Below, in pieces: positions 1 through 6,690 of a stretch of DNA of 10,752 bases (positions are counted from its first letter, which is position 1; every line of letters starts with the position of its first letter). This stretch comes from Thermoplasmata archaeon (GTDB lineage Archaea > Thermoplasmatota > Thermoplasmata > Thermoplasmatales > Thermoplasmataceae). The notes under the pieces are model-generated. The model ran no database searches. It saw only the letters and a list, made by a program, of their open reading frames with translations, and had not been told where the DNA came from. A program made the translations under genes and the position numbers. The stretch lies in the NCBI GenBank assembly GCA_021790415.1, contig JAJYDZ010000025.1, forward strand, positions 1 to 10,752, written 5' to 3'.

Positions 1-1
1 C

Positions 2-448
2 ACTGTCGGGAATCTTACCCTCATAGGTATGTCCGAATATACTGCAGGATATTATAATTATTCTTCTGCAAGTGGGCAAACGATTGGCTCTGTCCAGATT
101 ACAACTGGGGTTGCAATAGCAAACTTTACGAATACAAATACTCCCTCTACTATATTCACTGGCCTTAACTATTTAATCTCAGAAGACAGTCAAGCAGCAG
201 CAAACTCTTCAACAGGCTCGATAAACTACGGAAATCTTGGCTCTGGACAATATGTTTATATTCACGGACCAGCAGGTAACGCATATACATACAATGGGCA
301 GAGTTATCAATCGGTTAGTTTTGGCAATATGTCATTAATTTTCAGTTACGATGGCTCGTTCATTACTGTAATATATTATGTCGGACACTATGCATTAAGT
401 AAATCTGCAGTCCTGAATCTTCTCAGTGATGAATATTCATACCTTTAA
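2..448 (+). CDS. C-terminal part of a secreted/surface-type protein (5' partial)
   Basis: The reading frame is open from the left edge (frame starting at base 2) through the TAA at 446-448, giving about 148 residues. An internal ATG at 29 exists. The residues before it (TVGNLTLIG) continue the same beta-rich style, and no signal peptide follows the ATG, so I treat the gene as entering from the left. The composition is rich in Ser, Thr, Asn, Gly and Tyr and poor in charge, with several N-x-S/T sequons (for example NLT, NYS, NFT, NSS, NMS). That is typical of archaeal extracellular or S-layer-associated proteins. No catalytic motif or family is recognisable and no C-terminal membrane helix is seen. 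The last 26 bases overlap the 3' end of the leftward ABC ATPase gene. Surface location is inferred from composition only. Confidence 0.7.
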   Translation, partial: TVGNLTLIGMSEYTAGYYNYSSASGQTIGSVQITTGVAIANFTNTNTPSTIFTGLNYLISEDSQAAANSSTGSINYGNLGSGQYVYIHGPAGNAYTYNGQSYQSVSFGNMSLIFSYDGSFITVIYYVGHYALSKSAVLNLLSDEYSYL

Positions 449-1328
449 TTTTTAATATATCCAAATATTTTCTTTTTAACATTGAATAATCATTTATTCT
501 TTTTATTTCATAACCTTGAGAATTTAATTCCCTGATCACTGAAATGATTTCTTCATTTTTGCTCATTTCAATTATAATTTCGCTTCCAGTGTGCTCATAC
601 TCTTTTGATAATGATAATGTTGGTTGGACGGACCTATCCAATGTAATAATTTTTTTATTCCCAGGGTAATCCATGATGACTGTTTCTTCTATTTTGCCAT
701 CTATGAGTATGATTACCTCATTGCAAAATTTTTCGAGTAAGCCCAAATCGTGTGAGGCCATTATCAAGATTTTATCCTTGACATTAGAGATTTGATGTAT
801 GATGTTATCAAGGACTAGTTCACCTAGAATGTCAAGATTATCTAATGGTTCATCAAGCAACACGATTTTCGGATTCCCTATAATGGCTGCACCAAGAGAT
901 AATCGCTTTAGTTCTCCTGTTGAATATGTATTTATTAGAGATTTTCCTTTTTTTTCCAGACCTATTTGTTCTAGTACTGAATTTACTTCTTCTGGAACTC
1001 CAAAATCCGTACCTTTTCTTATACAGTCTATAAAGCTAAGAAGATGTCTACCCGAGACAAATTGGTAAAACCTTGGATTCTCAATAAGTGACCCTGTCCC
1101 TATTACGGCATTTTTCCTGTCTTCTCTTATATCTATCCCATTTATTTCAATTTCCCCACGGAATAGTTCAACTGAGCCAGAAAGCAATTTCAGAATTGTA
1201 GATTTCCCAGCACCATTGGGGCCTAAGAGTCCCAGAACTTTTGGCGATTCTATATTTAGTTCCTTAATTAATAGAGTCTTGTCTGGGCCCATACTTTTCT
1301 CAAGATGTCTAACTTTGATACTACTCAT
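423..1328 (-). CDS. ABC transporter ATP-binding protein (ABC-2/bacitracin-type exporter)
   Basis: This 301-residue protein is the cytoplasmic ATPase that powers the permease encoded just upstream. Visible motifs in order are Walker A GPNGAGKST (36-44), a Q-loop region SLIENPRFY (80-88) in which Glu replaces the usual Gln, the signature YSTGELKRL (135-143) in place of LSGGQ, Walker B KIVLLDEP (154-161), the D-loop LDNLD (162-166) and switch His193 in ASHD. The IENP Q-loop resembles BcrA/lantibiotic-immunity type ATPases, from general knowledge of that family. Residues about 215-301 form a C-terminal beta/alpha extension typical of single-domain exporter ATPases. The start ATG overlaps the permease stop as ATGA, and a GGGGGA stretch lies about 7 nt upstream, so translation is probably coupled. 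It is the last gene of the three-gene operon. The substrate is unknown. Confidence 0.93.
   Translation of the reverse strand: MSSIKVRHLEKSMGPDKTLLIKELNIESPKVLGLLGPNGAGKSTILKLLSGSVELFRGEIEINGIDIREDRKNAVIGTGSLIENPRFYQFVSGRHLLSFIDCIRKGTDFGVPEEVNSVLEQIGLEKKGKSLINTYSTGELKRLSLGAAIIGNPKIVLLDEPLDNLDILGELVLDNIIHQISNVKDKILIMASHDLGLLEKFCNEVIILIDGKIEETVIMDYPGNKKIITLDRSVQPTLSLSKEYEHTGSEIIIEMSKNEEIISVIRELNSQGYEIKRINDYSMLKRKYLDILKIKGMNIHH
448..478 (+). terminator. T-rich 3' end downstream of the surface protein gene
   Basis: Directly after the TAA there are runs of T (ATTTTTAA, then ATTTTCTTTTTAA near 467-479) on the plus strand. Archaeal termination commonly occurs at such T-tracts without a hairpin. The stretch also codes for the C-terminus of the opposing ATPase, so its T content could partly reflect lysine/isoleucine codons on the other strand. 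Confidence 0.3.
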
Positions 1329-2161
1329 TTAACTATCCCCCGTCTCAAAAACATAAGATAAGCTATTAACAAGAAGCAACCGGTGTATGCTACCAATATT
1401 TCCACAGAAAACAAAATTTGAAATATGGGAGCTGGTGAAATGGAACCCCCATAATATAGAACATATGGATCAAGGTTCATGAAAACGCGATAAACTATTC
1501 TGTCTGCATTGGCCTTAATTAATAGAGGGTTTACATTTGATGCAGAAAAAATAAGAGAGACTATGTCCATTGCAACTATATACAGTATAAGATAGGATAT
1601 TGAAGCATTAGACTGCTTAGTAAAAAAGGTGCTAACTGCAATTCCCATTGACACATCAGAAAATGTCAATAGAAGAGCCAGAAGATAATAGTCAATAAAA
1701 TATGAGGATGGTAGAGATTGAAATTGAATTATATAAGCTACAAATTGAATTGCAATATATATGGTTACTATTGTTGCCGTAGCAATAAATGAGGAAAGCA
1801 GCTTTCCTATTAGGATTATATCCCTGGAAACTGGAAGTGAAAAAAGCTGATAAATTGTTTTCTGCTCCAGTTCGTAAGAAATTGCTCCTGCAGCAAAGAA
1901 TGCACTCCCAAGGATTGGTATATATATGAATATATTTCCCCAGATAAAATTGAAAGTTGCTTCCCTCAATTCTATCGGTAAGTGTAATGATAAACCCCCC
2001 TCCTGAACAAAGCTTTGAATTACTGAACCAAGCGTAAAGAAAGTAAGAATAATCATTAAAATAGATATGAGTATTGTTAGGAAAGCCATGAAAAAAAATG
2101 CACGGGAATTCCAAAAATTTAAAGTAAAAAAACTGGTGATTTTTCTAAGTTGAAATAGCAT
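1325..2161 (-). CDS. ABC-2 type transporter permease
   Basis: This 278-residue integral membrane protein has six predicted helices at roughly 22-48, 72-94, 117-147, 157-180, 188-207 and 247-271. The stretch between helices 2 and 3, with a Glu pair and Lys-Thr (97-102) followed by SLPVSRDIILIGK (108-120), matches the cytoplasmic coupling region of ABC-2 permeases (E..gT...L..PvsR..i..GK). It would pair with the ATPase at 423-1328, two copies of each forming an exporter. The start ATG lies 3 nt after the stop of the preceding gene, with GGGG(T) at a spacing of 5 nt as ribosome binding site. The stop overlaps the ATPase start. Unlike the second permease in the window it has no large extracellular insertion; the operon provides such a domain as a separate protein. 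Confidence 0.9.
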   Translation of the reverse strand: MLFQLRKITSFFTLNFWNSRAFFFMAFLTILISILMIILTFFTLGSVIQSFVQEGGLSLHLPIELREATFNFIWGNIFIYIPILGSAFFAAGAISYELEQKTIYQLFSLPVSRDIILIGKLLSSFIATATIVTIYIAIQFVAYIIQFQSLPSSYFIDYYLLALLLTFSDVSMGIAVSTFFTKQSNASISYLILYIVAMDIVSLIFSASNVNPLLIKANADRIVYRVFMNLDPYVLYYGGSISPAPIFQILFSVEILVAYTGCFLLIAYLMFLRRGIVK

Positions 2162-2164
2162 ATT

Positions 2165-2977
2165 TTACCCCATAATTATTGACAAAATCTGATTTGCAAG
2201 AGATACGAGAACATCAACATAATTTCCCAAGATTTTTATTTCTACCTTCTCCCCCACAGGCGGATAAACCAAAATATAATGAGGTAAAAGAGCTTCCAGC
2301 GTAAAATATATTTTATTTGCATTTACTGAATTATTAAACATTATGGAAATAAAATAGCCGTTGGAAGTAAGGTTTGCACTGATGAATTTTATGGGCGTCC
2401 CGTTATTAGACATATATACAAATGAAAATATTGAGTTCGAATCTATGAAGTTCTCCAGCCTCTCGTTCTTACCTTGATTAATAGAATAAGCCCTTAATGA
2501 ATCTTCTATGGCTGGTAATTTCCCCATTATATCTATACCAGGGAGCGGATTGGCGAAACAAAAAGTATTACTCACATACATGGTCCGGTATGACCCCAAA
2601 GAATTGCTGGTGTTCAGATTTGAGGATGTCTTATTCAGGTTAACAATGAATTTATAAATAGGAGACCCGTGAGATGATGTTACGTATGATATGGAGATAC
2701 TTTCATTGAGCCCTTTAGAAAAAACTGTTGAAAACGTGCCTAAGTCGTTTGAGGGGAAATATAGGATTACTCCACTAAGGTTACCTGATACGTATGTATA
2801 TGATTTGGCACCGTCAAATTGACTATAGAGAACAAATGTAGAATTATCTGGGACAAAATAGAATGGATTGCTTAACTCTTTGATTTTGTTTGCTGAATAT
2901 GAAATAGAAACAGTAATCCCCGCCATGAATAATGAAAATACTATTAAAGCTGTAAGGATTTTATATTTATATTTCAT
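2165..2977 (-). CDS. Membrane-anchored extracellular protein, ABC operon partner
   Basis: A 270-residue protein that I do not recognise as a named family. A short basic N-terminus (MKYKYK) and a hydrophobic stretch at 7-27 form a signal anchor or signal peptide. The remaining ~240 residues look like a beta-rich extracellular domain with about eight N-x-S/T sequons (for example at 45, 66, 91, 115, 122, 192, 202, 215). The last 18 residues are moderately hydrophobic but contain Asp and Asn, so a second membrane helix is doubtful. There is one Cys (140) and no lipobox. As the first gene of the operon, 3 nt before the ABC-2 permease, it is probably an accessory part of that transporter on the outside, for instance in substrate capture or release; this role is inference. 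A TATA-like box 26 bp upstream suggests leaderless transcription. Confidence 0.8.
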   Translation of the reverse strand: MKYKYKILTALIVFSLFMAGITVSISYSANKIKELSNPFYFVPDNSTFVLYSQFDGAKSYTYVSGNLSGVILYFPSNDLGTFSTVFSKGLNESISISYVTSSHGSPIYKFIVNLNKTSSNLNTSNSLGSYRTMYVSNTFCFANPLPGIDIMGKLPAIEDSLRAYSINQGKNERLENFIDSNSIFSFVYMSNNGTPIKFISANLTSNGYFISIMFNNSVNANKIYFTLEALLPHYILVYPPVGEKVEIKILGNYVDVLVSLANQILSIIMG

Positions 2978-2997
2978 AGCTTTGGATATTATTGAGT

Positions 2998-3008
2998 CTA
3001 ATAAATTT
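2998..3008 (-). promoter_or_regulatory. Archaeal TATA-like box for the leftward ABC operon
   Basis: Read on the minus strand the sequence is AAATTTATTAG, centred about 26 bp before the ATG at 2977. That is the spacing expected between a TATA box and a transcription start at or next to the start codon, and no Shine-Dalgarno site precedes the ATG. Together this points to a leaderless mRNA. Confidence 0.5.
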
Positions 3009-3100
3009 GTTCAGACTGTAGGAGTTTTAATTTTTTTAAGTTCAAATCTCATTAAAATTACTAATTTTCAATTTCGATCATGAAGTTTTATTTATAGAAA

Positions 3101-3109
3101 GATATATTT
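3101..3109 (+). promoter_or_regulatory. Archaeal TATA-like box for the gene at 3131
   Basis: GATATATTT is centred about 26 bp before the ATG at 3131, consistent with a leaderless transcript; no Shine-Dalgarno site is present. An alternative TTTATTTATA at 3087-3096 would give a leader of about 10 nt. With the box at 2998-3008 this makes 2978-3130 a divergent promoter region. Confidence 0.5.
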
Positions 3110-3130
3110 GTTATCATTCCAATTAAGTTT

Positions 3131-3751
3131 ATGGAAACTTTTGAGGTTATCGAACATTCCAAAAATTCCAATTTAGAGAAGGATCAGAAAGAAATCATTG
3201 CAATTGAATATGTAAAGCCTACTTACATAAAAGGCATAGTATCTTTAGATGTAAAGAAGGGAGATGAAATTTCAGTGGAAGACAGTAAGATTTACAAGAA
3301 TGGTTCAGAGATAGGATATGTTACTATGAAAAAGAGTTCAGATGATATAGTTTTGGACACCACTCACGACATAAAATATACGGGCGGTTATTCAATAGAC
3401 GGTAAGACCATCTATCTAGATGAACATTTTCCAAAAACTCTCAAGGTCGAGGGAAAGAATATTGATGCAACTGCGACTATTGGACTTCATCATGAACTCC
3501 CAGAAAAATGGCTTTCTGACAATGATTTTGAATACCCATATGCACATGAGGTTGCCACAGGAATAGAAAAGAAATATGTTGAGTATCTCGGGGTAACATG
3601 GAAAGGCTATTGCGATGAAGTCGATAAAAATCTGAGGAAAGTATATAGCCAGAAGTTAAAGGAATCCCCAGCTTCATTAGATCTGGCACCCTATCTGTAT
3701 TGCAGAGACAGAGAGGCCCTGAAGGAGATTAGAGAAAGCCAACCTGAATGA
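3131..3751 (+). CDS. Soluble protein of unknown function with possible metal-binding HHExxE motif
   Basis: A 206-residue protein without signal peptide or membrane helix, so probably cytoplasmic. The N-terminal half (about 20-110) looks like alternating beta strands and charged turns (EIIAIEYVKP, VSLDVKKGDEISV). The second half contains IYLDEHFP (94-101), GLHHELPEKW (118-127), then YPYAHEVATGIEK (135-147) and VTWKGYCDEV (155-164). The spaced H120-H121-E122, E125, H139 and E145 could form a metal site. The general layout, 'YLD..lP', then 'HE..E', then 'Y..AH..A...EK', recalls minimal metallopeptidase-like proteins that I know from phage and bacterial genomes. I cannot confirm homology, and the classical HExxH is not present (HELPE instead). 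It is a single gene, divergent from the ABC operon. Function is unassigned. Confidence 0.75.
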   Translation: METFEVIEHSKNSNLEKDQKEIIAIEYVKPTYIKGIVSLDVKKGDEISVEDSKIYKNGSEIGYVTMKKSSDDIVLDTTHDIKYTGGYSIDGKTIYLDEHFPKTLKVEGKNIDATATIGLHHELPEKWLSDNDFEYPYAHEVATGIEKKYVEYLGVTWKGYCDEVDKNLRKVYSQKLKESPASLDLAPYLYCRDREALKEIRESQPE

Positions 3752-3779
3752 TAAGTTGCTGACAAAAATTTGATTCAAT

Positions 3780-4049
3780 TCAATGGTGACTGTTCTTGGT
3801 TTCCATATTTTTTAGGTATTGTGACACTTTCTCAACTTCATAATTTAGATTTTCCACTATTTTATCGCCAGCAGGCCTCTCCTTCAATATAAATCCATTT
3901 TTTGTGACCAGAAATAAATAAGACTTCTTCTTCATATCTATACCAAGGCATATTCCGTGGTTTTCAATTAGATATTTTATAAAAAATTTTTCAGAATAGA
4001 ATTTCATCTGAATCAATAAATGCAGTTCAAATAGATTATATTTTAGCAT
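3780..4049 (-). CDS. Small hypothetical protein (doubtful)
   Basis: An 89-codon ORF filling the gap between two rightward genes on the opposite strand. An alternative ATG at 4007 would give 75 residues and avoid running through the promoter of the gene at 4070. The protein is basic, with a strand-like core ICLGIDMKKKSYLFLVTKNG (33-52) and a helical C-terminus. The 'GID.KKK..L..V...G' pattern faintly resembles the first strand of RNase H-fold transposases (IS110 type), which would make this a relic. It is far too short for a working transposase and no terminal repeats are visible. It lacks a Shine-Dalgarno site; a TATA-like element suits the 4007 start better than 4049. It may not be a gene at all. 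Confidence 0.35.
   Translation of the reverse strand: MLKYNLFELHLLIQMKFYSEKFFIKYLIENHGICLGIDMKKKSYLFLVTKNGFILKERPAGDKIVENLNYEVEKVSQYLKNMETKNSHH
4036..4045 (+). promoter_or_regulatory. TATA-like box for the methyltransferase gene
   Basis: TTATATTTTA is centred about 29 bp before the ATG at 4070, with no Shine-Dalgarno site near the start, so the mRNA is probably leaderless or has a very short leader. The same A/T element read on the other strand (TAAAATATAA) lies about 33 bp before the alternative start at 4007 of the small leftward ORF, so it could in principle act in both directions. Confidence 0.55.
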
Positions 4050-4069
4050 TTCCTATTCATTTTAGATAT

Positions 4070-5212
4070 ATGAGGAATAATGAGGAATATTTAATATTAA
4101 AAATTGACAAGAAGACCATACCTCTGGCATTCGTAGAGGTAAATTCCTCTGTCTATGTAATTTCTTCTGGAAATTCAAATCGCTGGCCGAGTGAAGTTCT
4201 GAGAGAGGGAATTGCGAAGATCTTCTTCCGTGGAGAGGAAATACTGGTCAAATCAAAACTTGTAACAGATTCCAATGAACAGAAGGATATTAGGGCTGCA
4301 ATGTTGGTAAAATATGGAAATCTGAATTTCGATAAATGGTTTCCGAAAATATCAAGGATTATTAAATTTTCCCAAACAAATTCAGACTCTGGGAATAGTG
4401 TCAATCACTATACTAACTGGTTAAAGGAAGAGTTTGATTCCATTGCTTTTAATTATGACCATCATATATATGACAATCTCGTCAACAATTATCTCAGAGA
4501 ACGATCTATTACCCTAATGAAAACATATTTCCCACCCTCAAGAAGGCTCATGGAAATTGGCTCGGGAACTGGCACTGAAACTTTGGAAATGCTGAAAGAC
4601 GGCTATGAGATTACGGCCGTAGACATATCGGAAAACATGAATTCCATATTAAAAAAGAAGGCAATGGAAGCAAAAGTTAGCCACCTTCTTAGAACATTGA
4701 CAGTGAAGGCGTCAGATCTCATAAATTATGAAGAGGAATTTATCAATAAGCCTTTTGATGGATTGTACTCTAATTATGGAGCACTAAATTGCGAACCCGA
4801 TATTGAAAGCATTATTGAAATTATTCATAAAATAGTTAAACCCCATGGAAAGGTAGTTCTTGGGATTTTCAACAAATTTTGTCTATTAGAAATGACTGCC
4901 CATATGATTGGATTGAAACCACGAAGGGTTTTTGAGAGATTTTCAACCAAGATTCCGGAAGGATCATCCAGATTCTGTATAGATGTATACCCTTATTCGC
5001 CGGCATACCTTAAGAGATTGTTTTTAAAAAGATTTGATATTGAGATGATATATGGCTGTCCTGTTATATTACCGCCTTCAAATTACTCCTCGTTAATTAA
5101 GGGAAGGATCAGTGAAGAGAGAGTTAAGAAAATTGACATATTTTTTTCCAAATTATGGCCATTCAAATATATGGGCGACCATACACTATATTTCCTAAGC
5201 AATAAGAATTGA
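4070..5212 (+). CDS. Split-barrel-like domain fused to class I SAM-dependent methyltransferase
   Basis: A 380-residue, apparently cytoplasmic, two-domain protein. The C-terminal part (about 122-380) is a class I methyltransferase: motif I LMEIGSGTG (160-168) for SAM binding, an acidic ribose-binding residue in AVDIS (Asp185), FDGLYSNYGALNC (229-241) at the motif II position and VKPHGKVVLGIF (256-267) at the strand-5 'LkPgG' position. FDSIAFNYD (122-130) is the usual entry helix of such domains. The N-terminal ~100 residues are different: the pattern with a Trp (39), a short strand pair IAKIFFRG (48-55) and a helix ending in VKYG (80-83) recalls the split beta-barrel of flavin/F420-dependent nitroreductase or DUF2255-like proteins. 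That assignment is tentative. The acceptor substrate is unknown. The gene stands alone and converges, 13 nt apart, on the glycosyltransferase gene. Confidence 0.85.
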   Translation: MRNNEEYLILKIDKKTIPLAFVEVNSSVYVISSGNSNRWPSEVLREGIAKIFFRGEEILVKSKLVTDSNEQKDIRAAMLVKYGNLNFDKWFPKISRIIKFSQTNSDSGNSVNHYTNWLKEEFDSIAFNYDHHIYDNLVNNYLRERSITLMKTYFPPSRRLMEIGSGTGTETLEMLKDGYEITAVDISENMNSILKKKAMEAKVSHLLRTLTVKASDLINYEEEFINKPFDGLYSNYGALNCEPDIESIIEIIHKIVKPHGKVVLGIFNKFCLLEMTAHMIGLKPRRVFERFSTKIPEGSSRFCIDVYPYSPAYLKRLFLKRFDIEMIYGCPVILPPSNYSSLIKGRISEERVKKIDIFFSKLWPFKYMGDHTLYFLSNKN

Positions 5213-5225
5213 CATCTAACCACTT

Positions 5226-6104
5226 TCAAGATTTTGAGGTTTCAATATTTTTCCATAAAATCTGGTCATGGTTGGTGAAAACATCAATATAAGCTGATAA
5301 TTTAGCTATTATCTCAATTAGAATAAGAAGTGGAAATATTAATGCCCATCTTTTGTTTCTTTTCAAAGTCTTCTTAAAGATTGCCAGCGTTCCCCTGCTA
5401 TTATTCAACACCATAAAAGAAACTGAACTCGGTCTTTCAAGTTTCCTTCCTATTTGTATGTGCCCATAATTAATTCGTCGTCTTTGTTGAATCAGATCGG
5501 TCAAAGTCGATGGAACAAAGTTTTTCACCTCTATGTCTCCAAAATATACTCCTTTAGCACCATTTTTCTGAGCAAGAAGACACTGATATGCATCATCGTT
5601 CACGACTTCAGGAAGCTTTTCTAGAAATTTTCTTTTAATATAAAGGAATTCACCCCCGTGAATCGGTATCCCATTATTTGAAAAAAATCTCAACTGAATA
5701 TCACGTATACACCAGAGAAGGCATCCAGCTTTCCTGATTAAACCGTTCACCTTTACCTGCGTAACGTTCGTAAGAGCTAATCCATGGTCCCCTATTCTTT
5801 CCATAATATCTTGAAATATAGACGAATCAAATGTAATATCAGAAGAAATTAAAAAGACGTTTTCATTATCTATTAATTTCAATGCACGATTATAAGCTGA
5901 ACTTTTGCCCGTCCTGTCTCGGGAATATGAAATTATATCGGTTTGATTGTTGTGAGATGATATAAAGTCGGGTATACTCTTGTCCCCATCTATCGCCCAA
6001 ATTATCTGATTTAATCCCGAATTGTGTAATAAGGGGTAAATTCTCTCGACCGAGTAGAGATCGTTGTTAGAAAATACGATTGCGGTGCTATTTATCGTTA
6101 TCAT
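5226..6104 (-). CDS. Family-2-like glycosyltransferase with C-terminal membrane helix
   Basis: From the chosen ATG at 6104 the protein has 292 residues; residue numbers below count from the longest frame (GTG at 6197). It should transfer a sugar from a nucleotide-sugar at the cytoplasmic membrane face. GT-A fold landmarks are the first strand STAIVFSNND (37-46), Asp70 in AIDGD, RTGKSSAYNRAL (95-106, the GKs.AlN motif), LISSDITF (116-123, with SSD at the DxD place), GGEFLYIKR (181-189), the acidic pair VVNDDAYQ (198-205) and QQRRRINYGH (237-246), a version of the Q(R/Q)xRW motif of processive GT2 enzymes. One hydrophobic helix lies at about 284-306. Possible starts are GTG 6197, ATG 6125 and ATG 6104; the last overlaps the upstream gene least (17 bp). 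Translation coupled to the nucleotidyltransferase gene is likely. The substrate is unknown. Confidence 0.85.
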   Translation of the reverse strand: MITINSTAIVFSNNDLYSVERIYPLLHNSGLNQIIWAIDGDKSIPDFISSHNNQTDIISYSRDRTGKSSAYNRALKLIDNENVFLISSDITFDSSIFQDIMERIGDHGLALTNVTQVKVNGLIRKAGCLLWCIRDIQLRFFSNNGIPIHGGEFLYIKRKFLEKLPEVVNDDAYQCLLAQKNGAKGVYFGDIEVKNFVPSTLTDLIQQRRRINYGHIQIGRKLERPSSVSFMVLNNSRGTLAIFKKTLKRNKRWALIFPLLILIEIIAKLSAYIDVFTNHDQILWKNIETSKS

Positions 6105-6690
6105 CACCCTTGAAGTCCATTTCATACCGTCTATATTTTTCCGAGTCAAGGTAAAAATATCTTCTGGAGATCTTTGGGCTAAATTTTGCAGATTCACCCT
6201 TTTTCATTACATCAATATGAGAATTTATTTGTGTTTTGATATACAAAAAAGGAGCCAGAAATAAGAATATAACGAAATCTACAATACTATGAATTTTAAA
6301 TCTTCCGTTATTCCCAACATTGGAATGGGTTTTCATCTTGAAAAGCAGTTCTTCGTAATATTCAGATCCATGAAGAGGGATAACTCTCTTTGCATCTGTT
6401 TTCTTCAAGGGACTCATGCTACCAGAATAAAAATCAGCTGCATAGTCTGCATCCATGAATAAGGAAAGACATATTTCCTTGTCTCTTACCATTCTTCTCG
6501 CTATTAGAGACTTTAAAATAACCGTCCACAACTTGCTTTTTTCAGAAATTATGAACACATCAACATCATCCTCTTCCCTGGGCTCATATGATACTGACCC
6601 TGAAATTCCAATAAATTTGACTGACTTCTTTTTAAGGTATCCCGAAAAGTTTACAGCCTGTTCAATTTTCCTTGTCTTTGATTCGGACAT
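6088..6690 (-). CDS. Nucleotidyltransferase-fold protein with C-terminal hydrophobic segment
   Basis: From the ATG at 6690 the protein has 200 residues; an in-frame TTG at 6729 would add 13 residues rich in Asn/Ser, and a stop lies just before it. Numbering here follows the TTG form. The core FIGISGSVSYEPREEDDVDV (39-58) is the Pol-beta-type nucleotidyltransferase signature: the GS (44-45) of the nucleotide loop followed by the metal-binding DxD (Asp55, Asp57). The chain then has strand CLSLFMDADY (87-96), a mixed middle region and a hydrophobic helix at 147-165 (VDFVIFLFLAPFLYI), so it may sit at the membrane. The family includes minimal MNT toxin-antitoxin components and other transferases. 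Here the partner is a glycosyltransferase overlapping by 17 bp or more, which suggests a role in glycan or lipid modification rather than a toxin system. The start is uncertain. Confidence 0.8.
   Translation of the reverse strand: MSESKTRKIEQAVNFSGYLKKKSVKFIGISGSVSYEPREEDDVDVFIISEKSKLWTVILKSLIARRMVRDKEICLSLFMDADYAADFYSGSMSPLKKTDAKRVIPLHGSEYYEELLFKMKTHSNVGNNGRFKIHSIVDFVIFLFLAPFLYIKTQINSHIDVMKKGESAKFSPKISRRYFYLDSEKYRRYEMDFKGDDNDK

Noticed and set aside
799..1068. Plus-strand 89-codon ORF
   Set aside because: It lies antisense inside the ATPase gene with well-matched ABC motifs on the other strand; its Ser/Arg/Phe-rich product is a typical shadow.
1692..2114. Minus-strand 140-codon ORF
   Set aside because: It is another frame of the ABC-2 permease gene; the permease frame has the helices and the coupling motif.
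2868..3083. Plus-strand 71-codon ORF spanning the divergent promoter region
   Set aside because: Half is antisense to the signal-anchor gene and the rest crosses the promoter region; no recognisable motif and no start signals.
3477..3689. Minus-strand 70-codon ORF
   Set aside because: Antisense to the HHExxE gene; His/Ser-rich shadow product without start signals.
4153..4404. Minus-strand 83-codon ORF
   Set aside because: Antisense within the methyltransferase fusion gene; no promoter or motif.
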